Source: Panonychus citri (Eukaryota; Arthropoda; Arachnida; Trombidiformes; Tetranychidae). From it: a stretch of 64,000 bases of DNA. Position numbers and translations under genes: made by a program. The DNA lies in contig NW_026515501.1 in assembly GCF_014898815.1 (NCBI RefSeq), positions 186,001 through 250,000 of the forward strand, in the 5' to 3' direction. How positions within the stretch are numbered: position 1 is the stretch's first letter; each line of letters begins with the position of its first letter. The notes below the pieces were generated by a model. That model ran no database searches. It was given only the letters and a program-made list of their open reading frames with translations, and was not told the origin of the DNA. This document shows, piece by piece, positions 1-14,099 of the stretch.

Positions 1-3000
1 TATGTTAGTTTAATCATTATCATCCACAAACAATCAACATCAATCTCATCATCATCATCATCATTAATTTAAAGTTAAAAATGTTTTGAAACTTTGCCCA
101 TTTCAATCTTGATGAATCTCACTAATCCAAAGTAACGATAATATTGGCTTAGTTTCAAGTTTAACTAATCCTAATCCATCAAGAACAGATTAACAACAAC
201 TAGATTAGAATAACTTTCCATCTCATCCTGAAGCAACAAAATTTTTCTTCCAAATAAATCAAATGATAAATGATATTCAATGAGTTTTCATTCATCATTA
301 AAGGGTCAAGATATCCAGTTGATTTAATTAGAATCATAATCTTATCCAATTTAGAAAGGATTGATTTTCAATTAATCAAATCTGATGATCATGATGCTGG
401 TGTGGATCAGCAAATGAATAGTTCCTGTAATCAGATAAACTGGTTAACTTTTATGTAACAAATATAAACATTGACACCAGTGGAAGTGGGAAAAAGTTCT
501 GGAAAAGCTCATCACCATGTAACTGAGATGTAAGATCTTTCATCTTGGATGGAAGAAAAAAATTGAATAGATAAGCGATTAGATTTGATCAGTTAATGTT
601 TTCTTACCCTTTTACCACCACCATCATCGCCATGATTGAGGTAATATGTTGATCATTCATCACCATGGTTCGTGGATATTATATCATCATGAACTTTTGA
701 GAAATTTTACAAAAAAACAAATAAGAAAACAGGAAAAGTTCAGATTTCATATTTACTTTTATTGCAAATGAAGTAAATTAATTTGAATTGAATTTCAATT
801 CTAATCGTTATTCTGAAAGTTTCAAGTTTCATCGTCATCATGAAAAGATATGATTGATATCATGATTAATATTGACTTTCGTTCATTATTCAGTTTCAAT
901 ACATTTTGACAGAATAGATTTGAGTCAGAATAAGGCGTGGGAAAGGAAGATGATATTCACGATTATCATGTTCATTATACTCAATTTTCCTATTGAATTA
1001 TCATGGAAATTGGGAAAATAAAATTCTCATGGAGATTAAAGAGTAAAGACAAACATGATGGTGGAAAAATAAAACAGAAATTCATCTTTAATCCTGAAAG
1101 TTTTCAGATAATCTTATCAAGTTTGAAATGTTTTTCTTTTTTCTCCGCTCGAATTTCAAAAAGTTATCATGACCTCAACCATTTATATTAATATCAACGA
1201 GATACGAACATTTTCCCGAGTCAACTTTACCTTTTTTCTTTCTCCATCCATTCAATTATCATCTTGACGACATCATGTTGATCATGGTTATGATGATGAT
1301 GATTATGAGTCTCTTGTTGCTCATCTTTTTATATCTTACTTTTTATTTCTGGATCAAGATGAAAAAGAAAAGTTCATCTTCCAACCATTTGCTTTCAATT
1401 ATTACCATTCATGAATCTTATTCTGTCATCCATGTTGACATTTATCGTCTTCCTCATCATCATCAACTGTAGCATCCTCATCATCATCTCTACATTAACC
1501 TAAGACGTTATTATTATTAGTCTCTTTTTCACTTGAAAAGTTTTTGGTTAAACAAAGAGGGAAAAAAATTTAATTCCATCATGAAAATGAACTTTTTTTT
1601 TATTCAATTCATATTCAAAATTTATGATAACATCAATTTGATAACTATGATTACTTTTTGTCATCATCAAGTTAATTGTATTAACAAAAATAAACTGTCA
1701 ACTTTTGGGTTAACATTAAAGTTTGCTGATTGTTTCCATTACCTTTTCAATTACAAGTTGATAATTAAACAATCAGCTGATTGAATATCTCATGGAATCA
1801 TTGATTCTGATAATGATTATTTATTGCGATAACTGTCATCATGAGGGGAAACAGATAACTTAGAATTATTTTCCTTGAATCAACCATTTAGTAGTTTTTT
1901 TCTTGAAAAAATTATATATTTTATCTTAATCGCCATCGATTAGGTTAATATCATAAATTTGGAAACTTAGAACCTGAACTTTTACCCTGTAATGGACAAA
2001 ATTATTCAATGACACTTTTAATTGAACAGATTGATCAAAGAGATAATTTAAAATTCAATTGAAACGATTTACCCTTTGCCAATTGGAATCCAATAGATAA
2101 ACTTTATCCAGGATTAACCTTTTAAATCTCAATTCTCTGTCACCATGAGATAAGAGTCTCAGAAAAAAGTATCAAACAAAAAGTGAATAATATTTTCCAT
2201 GAACATGATGAACAAAATGAATCCTCGGCTTTATATGAATTCACAAATTTCAATCTGAAAATTTGTTATTCATGTAAAACTTTTTTGTTTCAACTTGAAG
2301 ATGATGATGATGATCATAAATGTAACAGAAAAATTGAATTTCAATTTCTATTCCAAAGCTCATGAACAAGATAATATCATGATGAATTTTTGTTCACTTT
2401 CATGAGAAAAAAATTCCAAAATAATAGATTAATCTAATATATAAATGACAATTGAATGTGCTCATCTCTCAATTGAGTGCCAACCAATTAATAAACAAGC
2501 ATCATCATCCTGAAAACATGATGAAAACTGAAATGAAACAAAAAAAAAGAAAGTTCTGATTCTTACCTGTGAATCTCACTGAATTCAGAATAAGTGTTTA
2601 GTTATTTATGACATTTTATTTTCACCGAGGAGGATTTAAAGGTAAATCAATTTAGTAAAATGAGTAACATGCATTTTTCATAACTTATCCTCATCCTCAT
2701 CTTTGTATCAAAAATAAAAATATGATGATGTAAATGATAAGGTAAGAAAGAAAACTTTGTTTACATTAAACTTTGATAACCCTGAAAGAAAAGTTTAATA
2801 TCAGGACCAGGGAACTCATCATGATGGAATAAGAAGAGGAAGAAGAAAAAAAAATCAAATATAAATAAAGTGAAAATCGCTTTCAATTCTGAGCATCATT
2901 GAGATTGATTCAAGGTAGAAAAAAATATCTCTTTTTCATCCAGGTAAGTGAAAAGTGTATTAAGTATATCAAATATTAATAATAATATAAACTTTATGTG

Positions 3001-6000
3001 AACATTGTGATAAAATAAAAAGTAAAAGATATTATTATTAATACTTGCCAATGAGATGGAAAAATAAACATTATCTTGAAACCCTAAGGGCACATTTAAA
3101 AGGTGAGCCTTATGTTGGTTATACAGTTTTCTGTATGTTAGTGTAAAGGTAAAATTGGTAGGATGTAGTGAGTTGGTAGCTTCATGGATTAACTTATGTT
3201 TCCTGATTTGTTTGATACTTTTACCTTTTATATGTTCCTCAATATTACCTGGATATTTGGATTATCCCTCTGAGTGAATATACTGAGGGTGAGTTTTAAT
3301 ATAAAAGGTGAGTTGATTTAGTTTGACGCCTTTGGAAAAATTGAATTGAATGATATGGCGAGAGAGAGAGAAAGGATAACCGTGAAAATTGATTTTCATA
3401 CAGTTTAACAGGATTTTGGAAGATGTGAAAAAAGAGATGAAGATAAGGTGATGAGGAAGATGAGAGAAAGGTGATTTAAGAAGATGAAGAGTGATGACCA
3501 AAAAGAAAATCAACTTTTCTTGTAAATGAGAATCAATTTTCTAGATCAACCTTGACTTTTTGCTTTCTTCTTTTTTCTCTTCCTATGGATGATTATCTTC
3601 CTTTTCATCCTCAGGTAAGAAGATGCGATAAAATGAGAGATATGATGATAATGAAGGATGCAAAATGGTGAAATAAGAATCTGGAACCGTTTCGAATTCT
3701 TTTCTTCATCTTTTTCGTTTTCCCTTCTATTAGAACTTTTTTTTTCTTCAATTTTTCTCTCTGATTGTTGTAGATATTTTTATACATTTCCATCATCATT
3801 TTAAATGCTCCAATTTCTTGGATTGAATTCAAATGATTTGGGTTGATATGAAAGCTTTTGATTATCATTCTCATCATCCTCATCGTCATCAACAACAACA
3901 ATACAATAAACAATTGATAATTGATAACTGTTCATTTGAACTGGTCAATTGTGTGTGTTGGTCAATCACTAATGAACAAACAAACACATAAACCAGATCA
4001 AGAGGTTTCCTTTTGTTATCAATTGGTCATTCAAGTTTGATTAGAGGATAAGGTTTGATGATTTAAAGGGTTTGCTGGTCAACAGATGGTTTAATATATA
4101 TATTATCAATTGATTGTCCAATTTTAATCCAGAAATCAAATGAAATCAAGTTAAATTAAAAACCATTTTCAATGGTCAGTTATATTGAAACAAGATAACA
4201 ATTGATGAGTCTATCACCATGACAACCTCATCTCATGTCTAATGATGAAGCTCAAACATTACTTTTATATTTAGCCAATAATGTATAATATTTCAATGGT
4301 CAGTCATCATTTACTGACCAATGAAAAGATGAAGTTAAAAAAAAGGTTATTGTAATTGCTATTACAATGAACCAGAAAAGTGATTTATATTTAGATGGAT
4401 ATCAAATGATTGGACACAAAAGGAGACAATTGATGAGGATGAGGATGAGGAAAATGCAACAGGTAATTAAATTGGGAAAGAAAAAAGAAAGTGACAAATG
4501 AAAGAGAAATTTCCAGACAAAAGCAATCAATTCCATCATCACTTATCTGTTTACCTAAATGTTTGTATCTAAATATTGGTAAGCATTAAATTGATAATAT
4601 TAGAAACTATTATTGTTAATAGTTTGTGTTCATTGATAAGTATCAATAATGAATTGAAATTAAGGTTGATTATTGATGATCTGATGATGATGGATGATGG
4701 TGATATCATTTCTATCTGCCAATAATCTTGATCATTATGATAAATAAAATAGTGTAAATATTAAAATTGACCGGTAAAGTGACCACTGTAAAGATTAATC
4801 CAGAAAGTGATGTTTGAATAGTAGGTTGAGAGTTTATAATAACTCATATTTATGTGAGTAAAGTTGTAATATTAAAAGTAAACTTGAAAATAATAATGAT
4901 GATGATCAGGATGAGGATAAGGATGAGGATGATATTGACACGGAAGTCGATGGTTGCTAGAAAATTTCATCATCAATGATCTTTATCTCTCTCTCTCTCT
5001 CTACTCCCACTTATCCTTTCATTGACAAGGGATCATTATTATTATCGTTCATGGGTTAATCAACAATCTGCCTCATCGATTCAAATTGTTACCATTAAAT
5101 TTGATGATTCTTGTATAACTATTACCATGAAATGGTAATCAACATTATGTATTATATTCTTAGGAAAAAAATATGAATGATGATGAATTTCAGCCCATGA
5201 GAGACAAGAATTTCTCAATATCATGGATTCATCTCTTGAATTTCTCATGAATCTTGATAGTCTTGTTCTTGGAATCTGAAAATTTCAATATTATTCATTA
5301 TTGGCATGATAAAGTTAACGGTTGATTGGTTTTAATGAAGATGATGAAGAAAAAAGAAATCAAAGTTCTGATATTCAATATTATTATTCAGCTTTACGGA
5401 AGTAATAATTTTCACTTTTCATTTAAAACTCGGCGGAAACTTAATCCATGAATGAGAAAAAAAAGTTTTGATGAGAAATTGATGATTTTCTTGATTTACT
5501 CATTTCTTTTCCGGTAGTGATTTTATTGATTCCATTGGAAGTGCTAATTATTTTCTTCATCTCCATCGAAAACTTGATCAGTTCTGAGGTTGTGTACCTA
5601 TCATGGAATCAAGTTGATTTGATTGTTAACCTGAGAGAAATTTAATCAAAGTTAATGTAAGGCTTACAGTTTAAATATAAAGGTCTCTTGTAGTATTTGT
5701 ATATTTTTCCCTTGAAATATATATGGAAATAGAAGTTAAGAAAAGCAAGGAGAGAAATAATTTTTCATGTCAATCAAACATGAAGGGAAAAGTCGGAATT
5801 TTTCAGGGTAAATTTGAGAAAACCTCAAAATTTTGATTGAATTAATGAAACGAAAAAGAAACAACAACAACAATACATCAAACTTTTCTATCAGAATACT
5901 AAAGGACATATCAAGCTTATTTCGAGTTTGAACTGAGAAAAGTTCTGACAGCAGAGAGAAAGTGTAGAAAAAGATTGTGAAAATGCAAAAAGTTCTGAAA

Positions 6001-8938
6001 AATTCAGAATCACTTTTCTTTACTTCCAATTCAAACTATCAAAGTTTTTCAGCTTCTCCATTTCAATTCAGCTAATATCATGCAACCATGCAGAAGAAAC
6101 AGAAAAAAAAGTTTGCAAACAATTGAAGCAAATCAACAAAATAAATTTGTATTTCCAAATCAATTTGCTCATCATCAACTTGATCAGTTGACAAGAGGCA
6201 ACAATTAGCCAACAATCAAGGTAACAAAGCAAAACATGAAAAATTTCACAACAATTTCAACCATCAAACTTATCAATTAATTTGATTAAATGTGACAATT
6301 TAATCTCAATAGATTTGCAAATCTATTATCAACTAATTAGCTAATTATAAAATTTGTCCATTGTTGATAATAAAATTAGTATTCAAGTCAATACATGAAA
6401 CAACAAACTCTCATCAATTATAATTTATAATCACTACAAAGGTAACAGTTTGAATTGTTTGCAAAAAACTTACATAATTTACATTTAATTGTTTAATTCA
6501 TTTTCCGTTTTCAATGATACTTATTATCATTTGTTAATTGTAAAAAAAACCAAGTAAATTGTAGCCTAATAATAGTACACACTCAATGTATGATATATAT
6601 TATTTCATATATAGAATACTATTAATATCATTAGCTAATTAAAAGCCAACAATCAACATATTCATTAGGACAATTAGTATCTTTTTTTTTATGACCAACA
6701 ACAACAAGGTGAAAATTGTTACCTGGAGCCTTTAACAAGGTGTATGAGATTATATTAGTTATCATAATAAGTAAGAAAAAAAAATGAAATGATTTACAAA
6801 AAGGTAACATCTAATTAACTTTCATCAACTTCATCATCACCTTGTTATGTGTGAAAACTGTGCAACAATTTAAGCAGCAGATTTACCTGTGTGTTGATTA
6901 CCTTGTAATCATCACTGACGATAACTTTTAATTCATGTTAATCATTTCTGTATTTTCCAGGCTTAACAACTCATAACAATTATCATCGAATTGGTAATTT
7001 AGTGTCTCTCTCTCTCTCTCACTCACTCACTCAAGTCCCGTAGACGACACATTGTGAGTGTGTTTTTTTTTCTTGTGTCCAGTAGCAATTTAGGATTATA
7101 ATTACATCCGAGAATCATTATCAACATGATGATTGCAGATTGAAATAGAAACCAAATATATAATAATAAGACGAGGAAAAAGAAAACTATTAGAACTTTG
7201 GATCATTAACAAAATCGTTGAAAATACTTTTACAACCATTAGTTTGCTATTAGATTAATTGTTACCTTTTCGAGTTAATTGAAAATTCTGTTTAAACTTT
7301 TTTTTTCTCTTCGTTGTGATATTAGAGTGAAGAAAAAAAGTTCTAATGGTGGTCTTTCCTGTTCGTAATCGTTTCATAGTCTGTTCGTTGTTATTTAATC
7401 ATCGAAAGTTTTTTTTTATCGTTCTAATTGTTTACAGCTTAGTGGTCATTTCCTCCCACAGATTTGACCTCATCTTTAGGACGATTTATATCATTAATTT
7501 AGTTTCGATTATCAATTTTTGTTTATTTTCATTCTGATTTTGAGTCAACAATTAAATTCATCTTAAGTTTCCATACATTATTATTATTAATATTTCAGTC
7601 GATTGTTGTTATTATGTTTCACTTTGATAACTAATTGTTACTGTTGATTATTTTAACTAATCAGCTTTTGATTGTTTAAAGTTTCAGTCTCTTTAAATTG
7701 TAATCTGATCACTGAATTTAAGTTCACTAACTCCGATTCAATTTGATTGTTATCTACTCATGATGATGGTATTTGATTTCAAGTTTATATTTCATTGAAG
7801 TTTTAACATTTTCAAATAATAATTAAGGTGAATAACTAATAATATTTACAGAAAAGCTCAGGCTGTTAATACCATGAGCATGATAACTGAAGTTAATCAT
7901 GAATAAGGTATTAAATATACATACTGGTAACTATGTGATTGAATAAATTGTTGATTTGATCGTTTATCTATCAGTTTACTTTGCAAGATTGAAATTGAAT
8001 CAATTGATATTGGAAAGAATAATGAAAGTGATGAGGATGGAAAATGATCATGTGAAAGTTGAAGATATAACTGAAGACTGAACTCACCAAGATCAGAATT
8101 ATCTTCATAGAGGAAGGAGCAAAAAATGACGACTAAATCTTTCGAGTGAGAAAAATCATTCTTATCGTCTTGCTCCCTCTTTCACTCTCTCATTGTGTAA
8201 TATTTTCATTGTCATAATTTAAGAAGGATAAATATTTTATCTTCATGGGAAAAATTCATAAGGAAGAGAAAGAGAAAAGGAAAGATCATCAAGAAGATAA
8301 ATAGATACAATGAATTACTCACTGTTCTGACTGATGAAGATGATAAGGAAGATGAGAGAATAAAGATTGAGATGAGATTTTCTGTCCACGGTGAGTAAAA
8401 ATGAGAGAGAAAAAGGAAGACAAGGAATACAGGAGAATACAGGAGAGTGAGAGAGAAAATATTTCGATGAAAAAAAAGTAACTTCATCATTCGAGGAAGA
8501 GGAAGAAAAAAAGTTCTGAATGTTAATCATATGATAATCATATTATTAGATGAAGCTAAACAAATGGATGGCGATGCTAAAGTTAAGGCTCAAGTATTAA
8601 TGCTGGAAATTCATTCATCATAAATACACAATATCAATGGTTTCAATCATAATCACAATTTTATTAATAATATTACACTGATTGTGTTGATTACATTTCA
8701 TTTTGAATTCAAGTTTGAAGCTCAAGTGTCAAGGATTTTCATCATCAAATTATGATGAATATTGAATGAAGATGAGCCAAAATTTTTCGCGCTTCCTCAT
8801 CACTAATCAGCGATCATCAGTTTAATAAGCTCAATGAAGATGATGATCCTTGGAATCAGATCTTGCTCTAATCATCTTTATCCCATAATTTTACATTAAT
8901 TTAAGTCCCAATAGCTCAACAATAACAATTCCCACCCT

Positions 8939-8941
<3 letters not shown>
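1..8941. other. Non-coding AT-rich stretch, no gene supported
   Basis: No convincing gene seen on either strand. Short open frames are driven by ATG/ATC and GA/CT repeats and show no recognisable domain. Contents: frequent ATCATGAT-type words, short CT or GA runs (about 4987-5004 and 7006-7020), a GATGAGGATGAGG mini-repeat near 4436-4450, and the recurrent word AAAAAGTTCTGA at 491, 2551, 5362, 5937, 5987, 7333 and 8506, with the complement at 3731. Several CAGGTAAG-like splice-donor words occur (for example near 2941 and 3612) without a convincing adjoining exon. Could be intergenic or part of a long intron. Confidence 0.6.

Positions 8942-9000
<59 letters not shown>
8942..9000. repeat. (GA)29 dinucleotide microsatellite
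   Basis: Uninterrupted GA run of 59 bases read directly from the sequence. It sits between unrelated AT-rich flanks. GA/CT tracts are a recurring feature of this window and can bind GAGA-factor-like proteins in arthropods, but nothing here shows such a role. Confidence 0.95.
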
Positions 9001-9002
<2 letters not shown>

Positions 9003-12000
9003 GATTATTATTGTTTGTCCAAAAGCTTGAGACTTGAATGGAAACAAAAAAAGCAAAATTTCAACTCATATACACACACGGATAGGGGATAAAGATGAAG
9101 ATAAAAATGATTATGATGATGAAGGATGAGGATGATTCATGTCCAATCAAGCAGCACAATTGAAAAGTTATTACGATGATTATATTGTTATCATAATCTT
9201 TGGTATATCATCATGATGGTTAGCATTCAGCTGAGCTAAGCTGCTACTCATTCTTGTTGATATTTTTGTTGATCTTGGACAAACAAGAGAGAGAGAGAGA
9301 GATGAAGTATAAAAAAGTTATCTTCCTTATCCTCTCAATCATCATCCAATTTGCATATCATAATTTTCACCCATTTTCAATGCTAATCAAAAGCAATATC
9401 ACTTTCACTTAATCATTAAAACACATTAACAGATACTCTTGGCTTTCAATTGTATGCATATCATATCAAACTTTTGTATTATATTTACTTTAATAGGGAG
9501 CACTTTTTTATCGTAATTTTTTTTCTGCTGCGAAAATTGTTTACTTTGCATTTTCATATTGCATTTTTCACTTTTCCCTGTGATATCATTCATGATTTAT
9601 ATGCAAGAATAAGGGTGGTTACAGGGTGGAGAGGGAAGTGAAAGGTGAAGATGCAGGCAAAAGATGTAAAGTTTTTCCAATGATTCAGTTTGTTTTTTAG
9701 TTCTCAATAGTTCCCAGGTTGTAATGGTAAAAGATTTCATTGTTACCCTTTTTGCAACCATAGCTAATTCAAAATGAAACTGGTGATTGCCCCGAGGGAA
9801 ATTGAATAAATTGCATCCTCATCATTTGCATCTAATGCACGAGATAATCAAAATGAAAAGTAACACAGACAAAAAATTATCTTCACTAGATGAAGATGCA
9901 AAAAGTGAGTCCAATTGATGGAAAAGGAAACAGATCATTGTCAAATTTATAATATCTTTTCAATTCTTTTCATCTTTCTCTCATTCATACAATTTACTTC
10001 ATCATCTTCATCCTAGTTTGTAAAAAAAAACAACCCTTTTCCTCATCATTATGATCCACATTTAAATGGATGACAGGTTATCAATGACAAAACAGTTTCT
10101 ATCCTGTCATGTTTCATCTGATGGTCTCACAAATCTCAAAATAATATTTCAATGTGATGAGTAAACGGTATGATGAAGATGATGAACAATTCTAAATTCT
10201 GGTGATGCATTCCAAATGATAATTTATCTCTTTTCATTGAATCTTTTACATTTTTCTCCATCATCATGAACATCATTTAGTTTTTATCTTCAATAATGAT
10301 GATATAACAAAGTGGCAATGGATCATGAAATAATCATCATGATTATGATCACCATGATTTCGCCTGAAAAACAAAAAAAGGTTAACAATTGACAAAGTTT
10401 CAAATTCTAATACAAATTCATTATAAATCCATGAGATTCTCTCTCTCTCTCTCTCTCTGACAAATCTAAATGTAATTGACATTCCAATTGAAATGTTGAA
10501 ATTGTGATATAAATTTTTTCTTCTACCTTTATTTCCGTCTCTTCGTCTGTATCATTATCATGATACTCACCAAGTAAATATTCATCCCATGAGTTTCATG
10601 AAATTTGAAAATTTTTCCAACATAAAATGTATTCAATGTAATCATATTGATGACTGATACAATAGTTTATATTTAGATTTACTTTTCATTCTCAGAATTT
10701 TTTCAGAATCAAATTTTCCTACACCAATGCAATGGAGATACAAAATGTAAATAGAAAGTAGCAGAAAAGTTTCATCAATCAGATTGACATTGATTCTGAA
10801 CTTCCGAGAAATGAATATATATAATTTCATGTATTCAGTTTGATTACTCATGATCTTTTGTTCCCACAGGTTTAGATTTACTTTCTGTTTCCTAGAAAAA
10901 CAAAATGTTTATTTAATCTTTTATATTATCATGAGAAACTCATTGAATAAAATGATAATCCGATCGGTAATTTGAGATCAGCTGAGACTAAGATGGTATT
11001 CAAATACTTGGCGGGAAAAGCATATAACCATTAATAGTTACAAATTTCAAGGTAACAGAAAAGTTAATCATAATCTATTTGTTAAATTAGATTATGTAAG
11101 AGTTTACGTTTGCAATCAACTAAATCCACGGTAATTTAGCCTGATTTAACTTTTGTTTAGCTGTTTTCTCAGTTGCAACTTGATGGTTATCAAGTAAATG
11201 AGTTAATTTTGTTGATTACAAATGAAAATTGATGATTGTAATAGCTAAATTGTATGAATGAGTCAGATAATTATGTTTGCAATCGGATTGAAATTTAACT
11301 CTCTCACTCTCACTCTCACTTTGAATTTATTTTTGTTCTCATTGGATATCAACAAGGAGAATCACATTTCAAAATCACATTACCATTGATTATAATGATG
11401 TTTGTTGATTCCAATTGCAAATATAAAAGAGCAGAGAAACAAATAAACATCTCAATGGGATTAAAGGTAAGAAAATATCATTTGAATGGTAATTGGAAAA
11501 TGATGAAAAATGATGATGATGAAAGAGAGACAGAGAAAGAGGAGGAGGAGGAAGAAGAAGAAGATAAAGGGAAGATGATGAAGATGATGAAGATGATAGC
11601 AAATGAAATATTAACCTAAGAAGATGATGGAAAATGATATAATAAATAAGATGATGGAAGAAAATATTTTCCAATGATATCTGAAACTAAGATCAAATTG
11701 AAAATACATTCAAGGCGTGGAGGATAAGGGAGAGAGAGAGTCTGTGTTTATATTATATATACTCACTCTCATCATCATCAGGTACTAAATTGCAATTGAT
11801 GTTAATCATGTTTATCAATGGTCAAAATAATCGTAGACACAAATCAAGCCCACAAAGGGAGGGAGAGGAAGATGATGATGATCATCATCATCATTACAAT
11901 GTTCATCACATTGATATTATCCCAGGTAAACTGTTCACCTGAGCTTTTACTGTTGCCCTTTGAACTGAATGTTATTATTATCATTATTGCAATGGGAAAG

Positions 12001-14099
12001 TTAATTTAACTGGATTAATAACTAATAACGATTAAGAAATAATATCTATTTGAAAAAGAAAAGTTAATGTTAAAAAAAAGATCTTCATCTTTTTTTTTCA
12101 TCTCTATGGCTAATGGATGGAAGATTGATAAAAGATGATGATGAGGATAAATTAATGGTGTTATTTGTTATTATCAAAAGTTATATTAAAAAAAAGTAAG
12201 TATTAGTTGTGAGAGTGAATAAAGTAAATGGTTGATGAATGGAAACTTTAATTTACTATCAACTAATCAACTATAAATTGTCTATCTACCTGTTGTAATT
12301 TGTTGTCTGTTTGCTGTATTTTGATTTACCTTTTTGATTGATCAACTTTTTTTTTCTTCATCATTGAAAAATTAAATGTTCATCATCATCATCAGAGGTT
12401 GTTGTTAAGTTTCATGGTTCGGGAAGACAGGAAATGTTTATTATTAATAATACATTTTATCTGGAAAAATATATTAAAAGTTATTATAACTTTTTTAATA
12501 GGTTGATATTTTTGAGGGTGGGTGGTGGGAGGAGGTGGTGGTGCTGGTGATGATGATGATGGAAGCTTTTTCTTGATAGATCTGATCCCTTTTAATAAGG
12601 TGTGGGCGAGAAGGCGTTGAAGGTGTTGCTCATAAATGAAACCATTTAATAACTGTGATTGGATGATGAGGATGATGGAGAAGCAATCAGATCAAGATGA
12701 AGGTGAAATTGTGATAAGATAGAAAAAGAGAGATGAAATTTTCTGACATAAAAAATGTTCTAAAGTAGCAAAATGATGCGGATCATGAAGAAAAGGTGAA
12801 ATGTTTGGAAGATGGAGAGAAAGGGCATCATCCTTCTAATAATAATAATAATCATCATCATCATCATCTAGAAAATGATCATCACCCCATCATCTTTTAT
12901 CATCATCTGCATGAAACCTTGTTTTCTGTTGTCAGATCAACATTTTCTCACCTTTACTTTGGAGAAGAAAATTTTTGCATCATGTTTGTTGATAGTTTAA
13001 CCTCTCAGATCACGTTTTCTACCTTTTTCTCCCTCTTATCATCATCTTATTTTATCATCACAACAATATGATTGTTTATTATTATTATTATTATCAAGGT
13101 AAATAACACTCTGAATATCCTGTGATAACATTAGTGTAAGTTGATGATGATGATAATGATTTTGAATGCGAAAAGTATCAAAAAAACGTTACCGAAATTT
13201 TCATCTTCTCAACTTTTTTTTTGTTTACATGATGATGATAATGATGAATGTGATTAAGATGGAAAAGTTAATAAAGAAAAAAAAATCTCAAGTTAATCTA
13301 ATCTTTTATAATCATAATCGAAAGCTAAGATAATCATTTTTCATCGAAATTGAAGAAAACTTTTTTTTTCTTTTCTTTTCTTTTGTTCCTCCATCGTCAT
13401 GATTTTTATCATCATTTATCATCATATCTCACCTGATAAAACATTAATATGATTCTACCTGATTGTAAAATAATTAGATTTCAATTTGTAATCAGTTAAT
13501 CAAACACTCTCCAAATGAGCTGATGAATCGGTTGAATTGTTTATTCTTGGTTATTATCGTGGTGAAAAAAACTGAATTCAGTTCATTGAGACTCAAAGTA
13601 TAAGAGTTTTTTTTTGGGTGGATTGAATTGAGAATGATGATATTGAATTCATCATTATAATGGAGACTCTTGTTTTTGTCTTTGGTCACTCAGAATTATT
13701 TTCTATCATCATCATTATTCATTAGGAATTGAATTAATTTCTTGAAGAAAATGAAAACTGCAATCCAATTGGTCAATAAGGTGGAAGGGAAAAAGTTATC
13801 TCCATTAACTGAAACTGTTTGACCTGAACTTTTACCCTGAGTTGTTGAGCAATTTCAGATAAAATGTCCATGAAGATTATGATGATAATGATGATGATGA
13901 TGATGATAGTGGTTTTATTTTGAGCTTTTCCCCATTGAAGATAATGATGATTATATCACAACGAAACTGCATCACTTGCAATAACCAATGGTAATTGAAA
14001 CAAGTTTAACCATTCATGGGATCAATTTTAGTACAACGATGATGATGATGATGATGATGATGATGAAAATGATGATAAGGTATAAAGGATGATGATGAT
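9001..14099. other. Non-coding stretch with trinucleotide runs
   Basis: No gene supported. Open frames here (for example around 11386-11674 on both strands and 12796-13071) translate to poly-Glu/Lys/Met or poly-Asn/His stretches, as expected of GAA/GAT/CAT repeats. Contents: CT runs at about 10439-10458, GGA/GAA purine runs at about 11536-11600, CAT runs at about 12849-12870 and ATG runs at about 13887-13910 and 14038-14065. Confidence 0.55.
14038..14065. repeat. (ATG)n trinucleotide microsatellite
   Basis: About nine uninterrupted GAT/ATG units read directly. It is one of many such tracts in the window; the next cleanest are at 18729-18755 and 61728-61754. Confidence 0.9.

Noticed and set aside
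11386..11674. Acidic and Ser/Leu/Pro-rich frames on both strands
   Set aside because: Low-complexity translation of GAT/GAA/GGA repeats; both strands are equally open.
12796..13071. Frame with Asn and His runs
   Set aside because: Driven by AAT and CAT repeats; no domain in the remainder.
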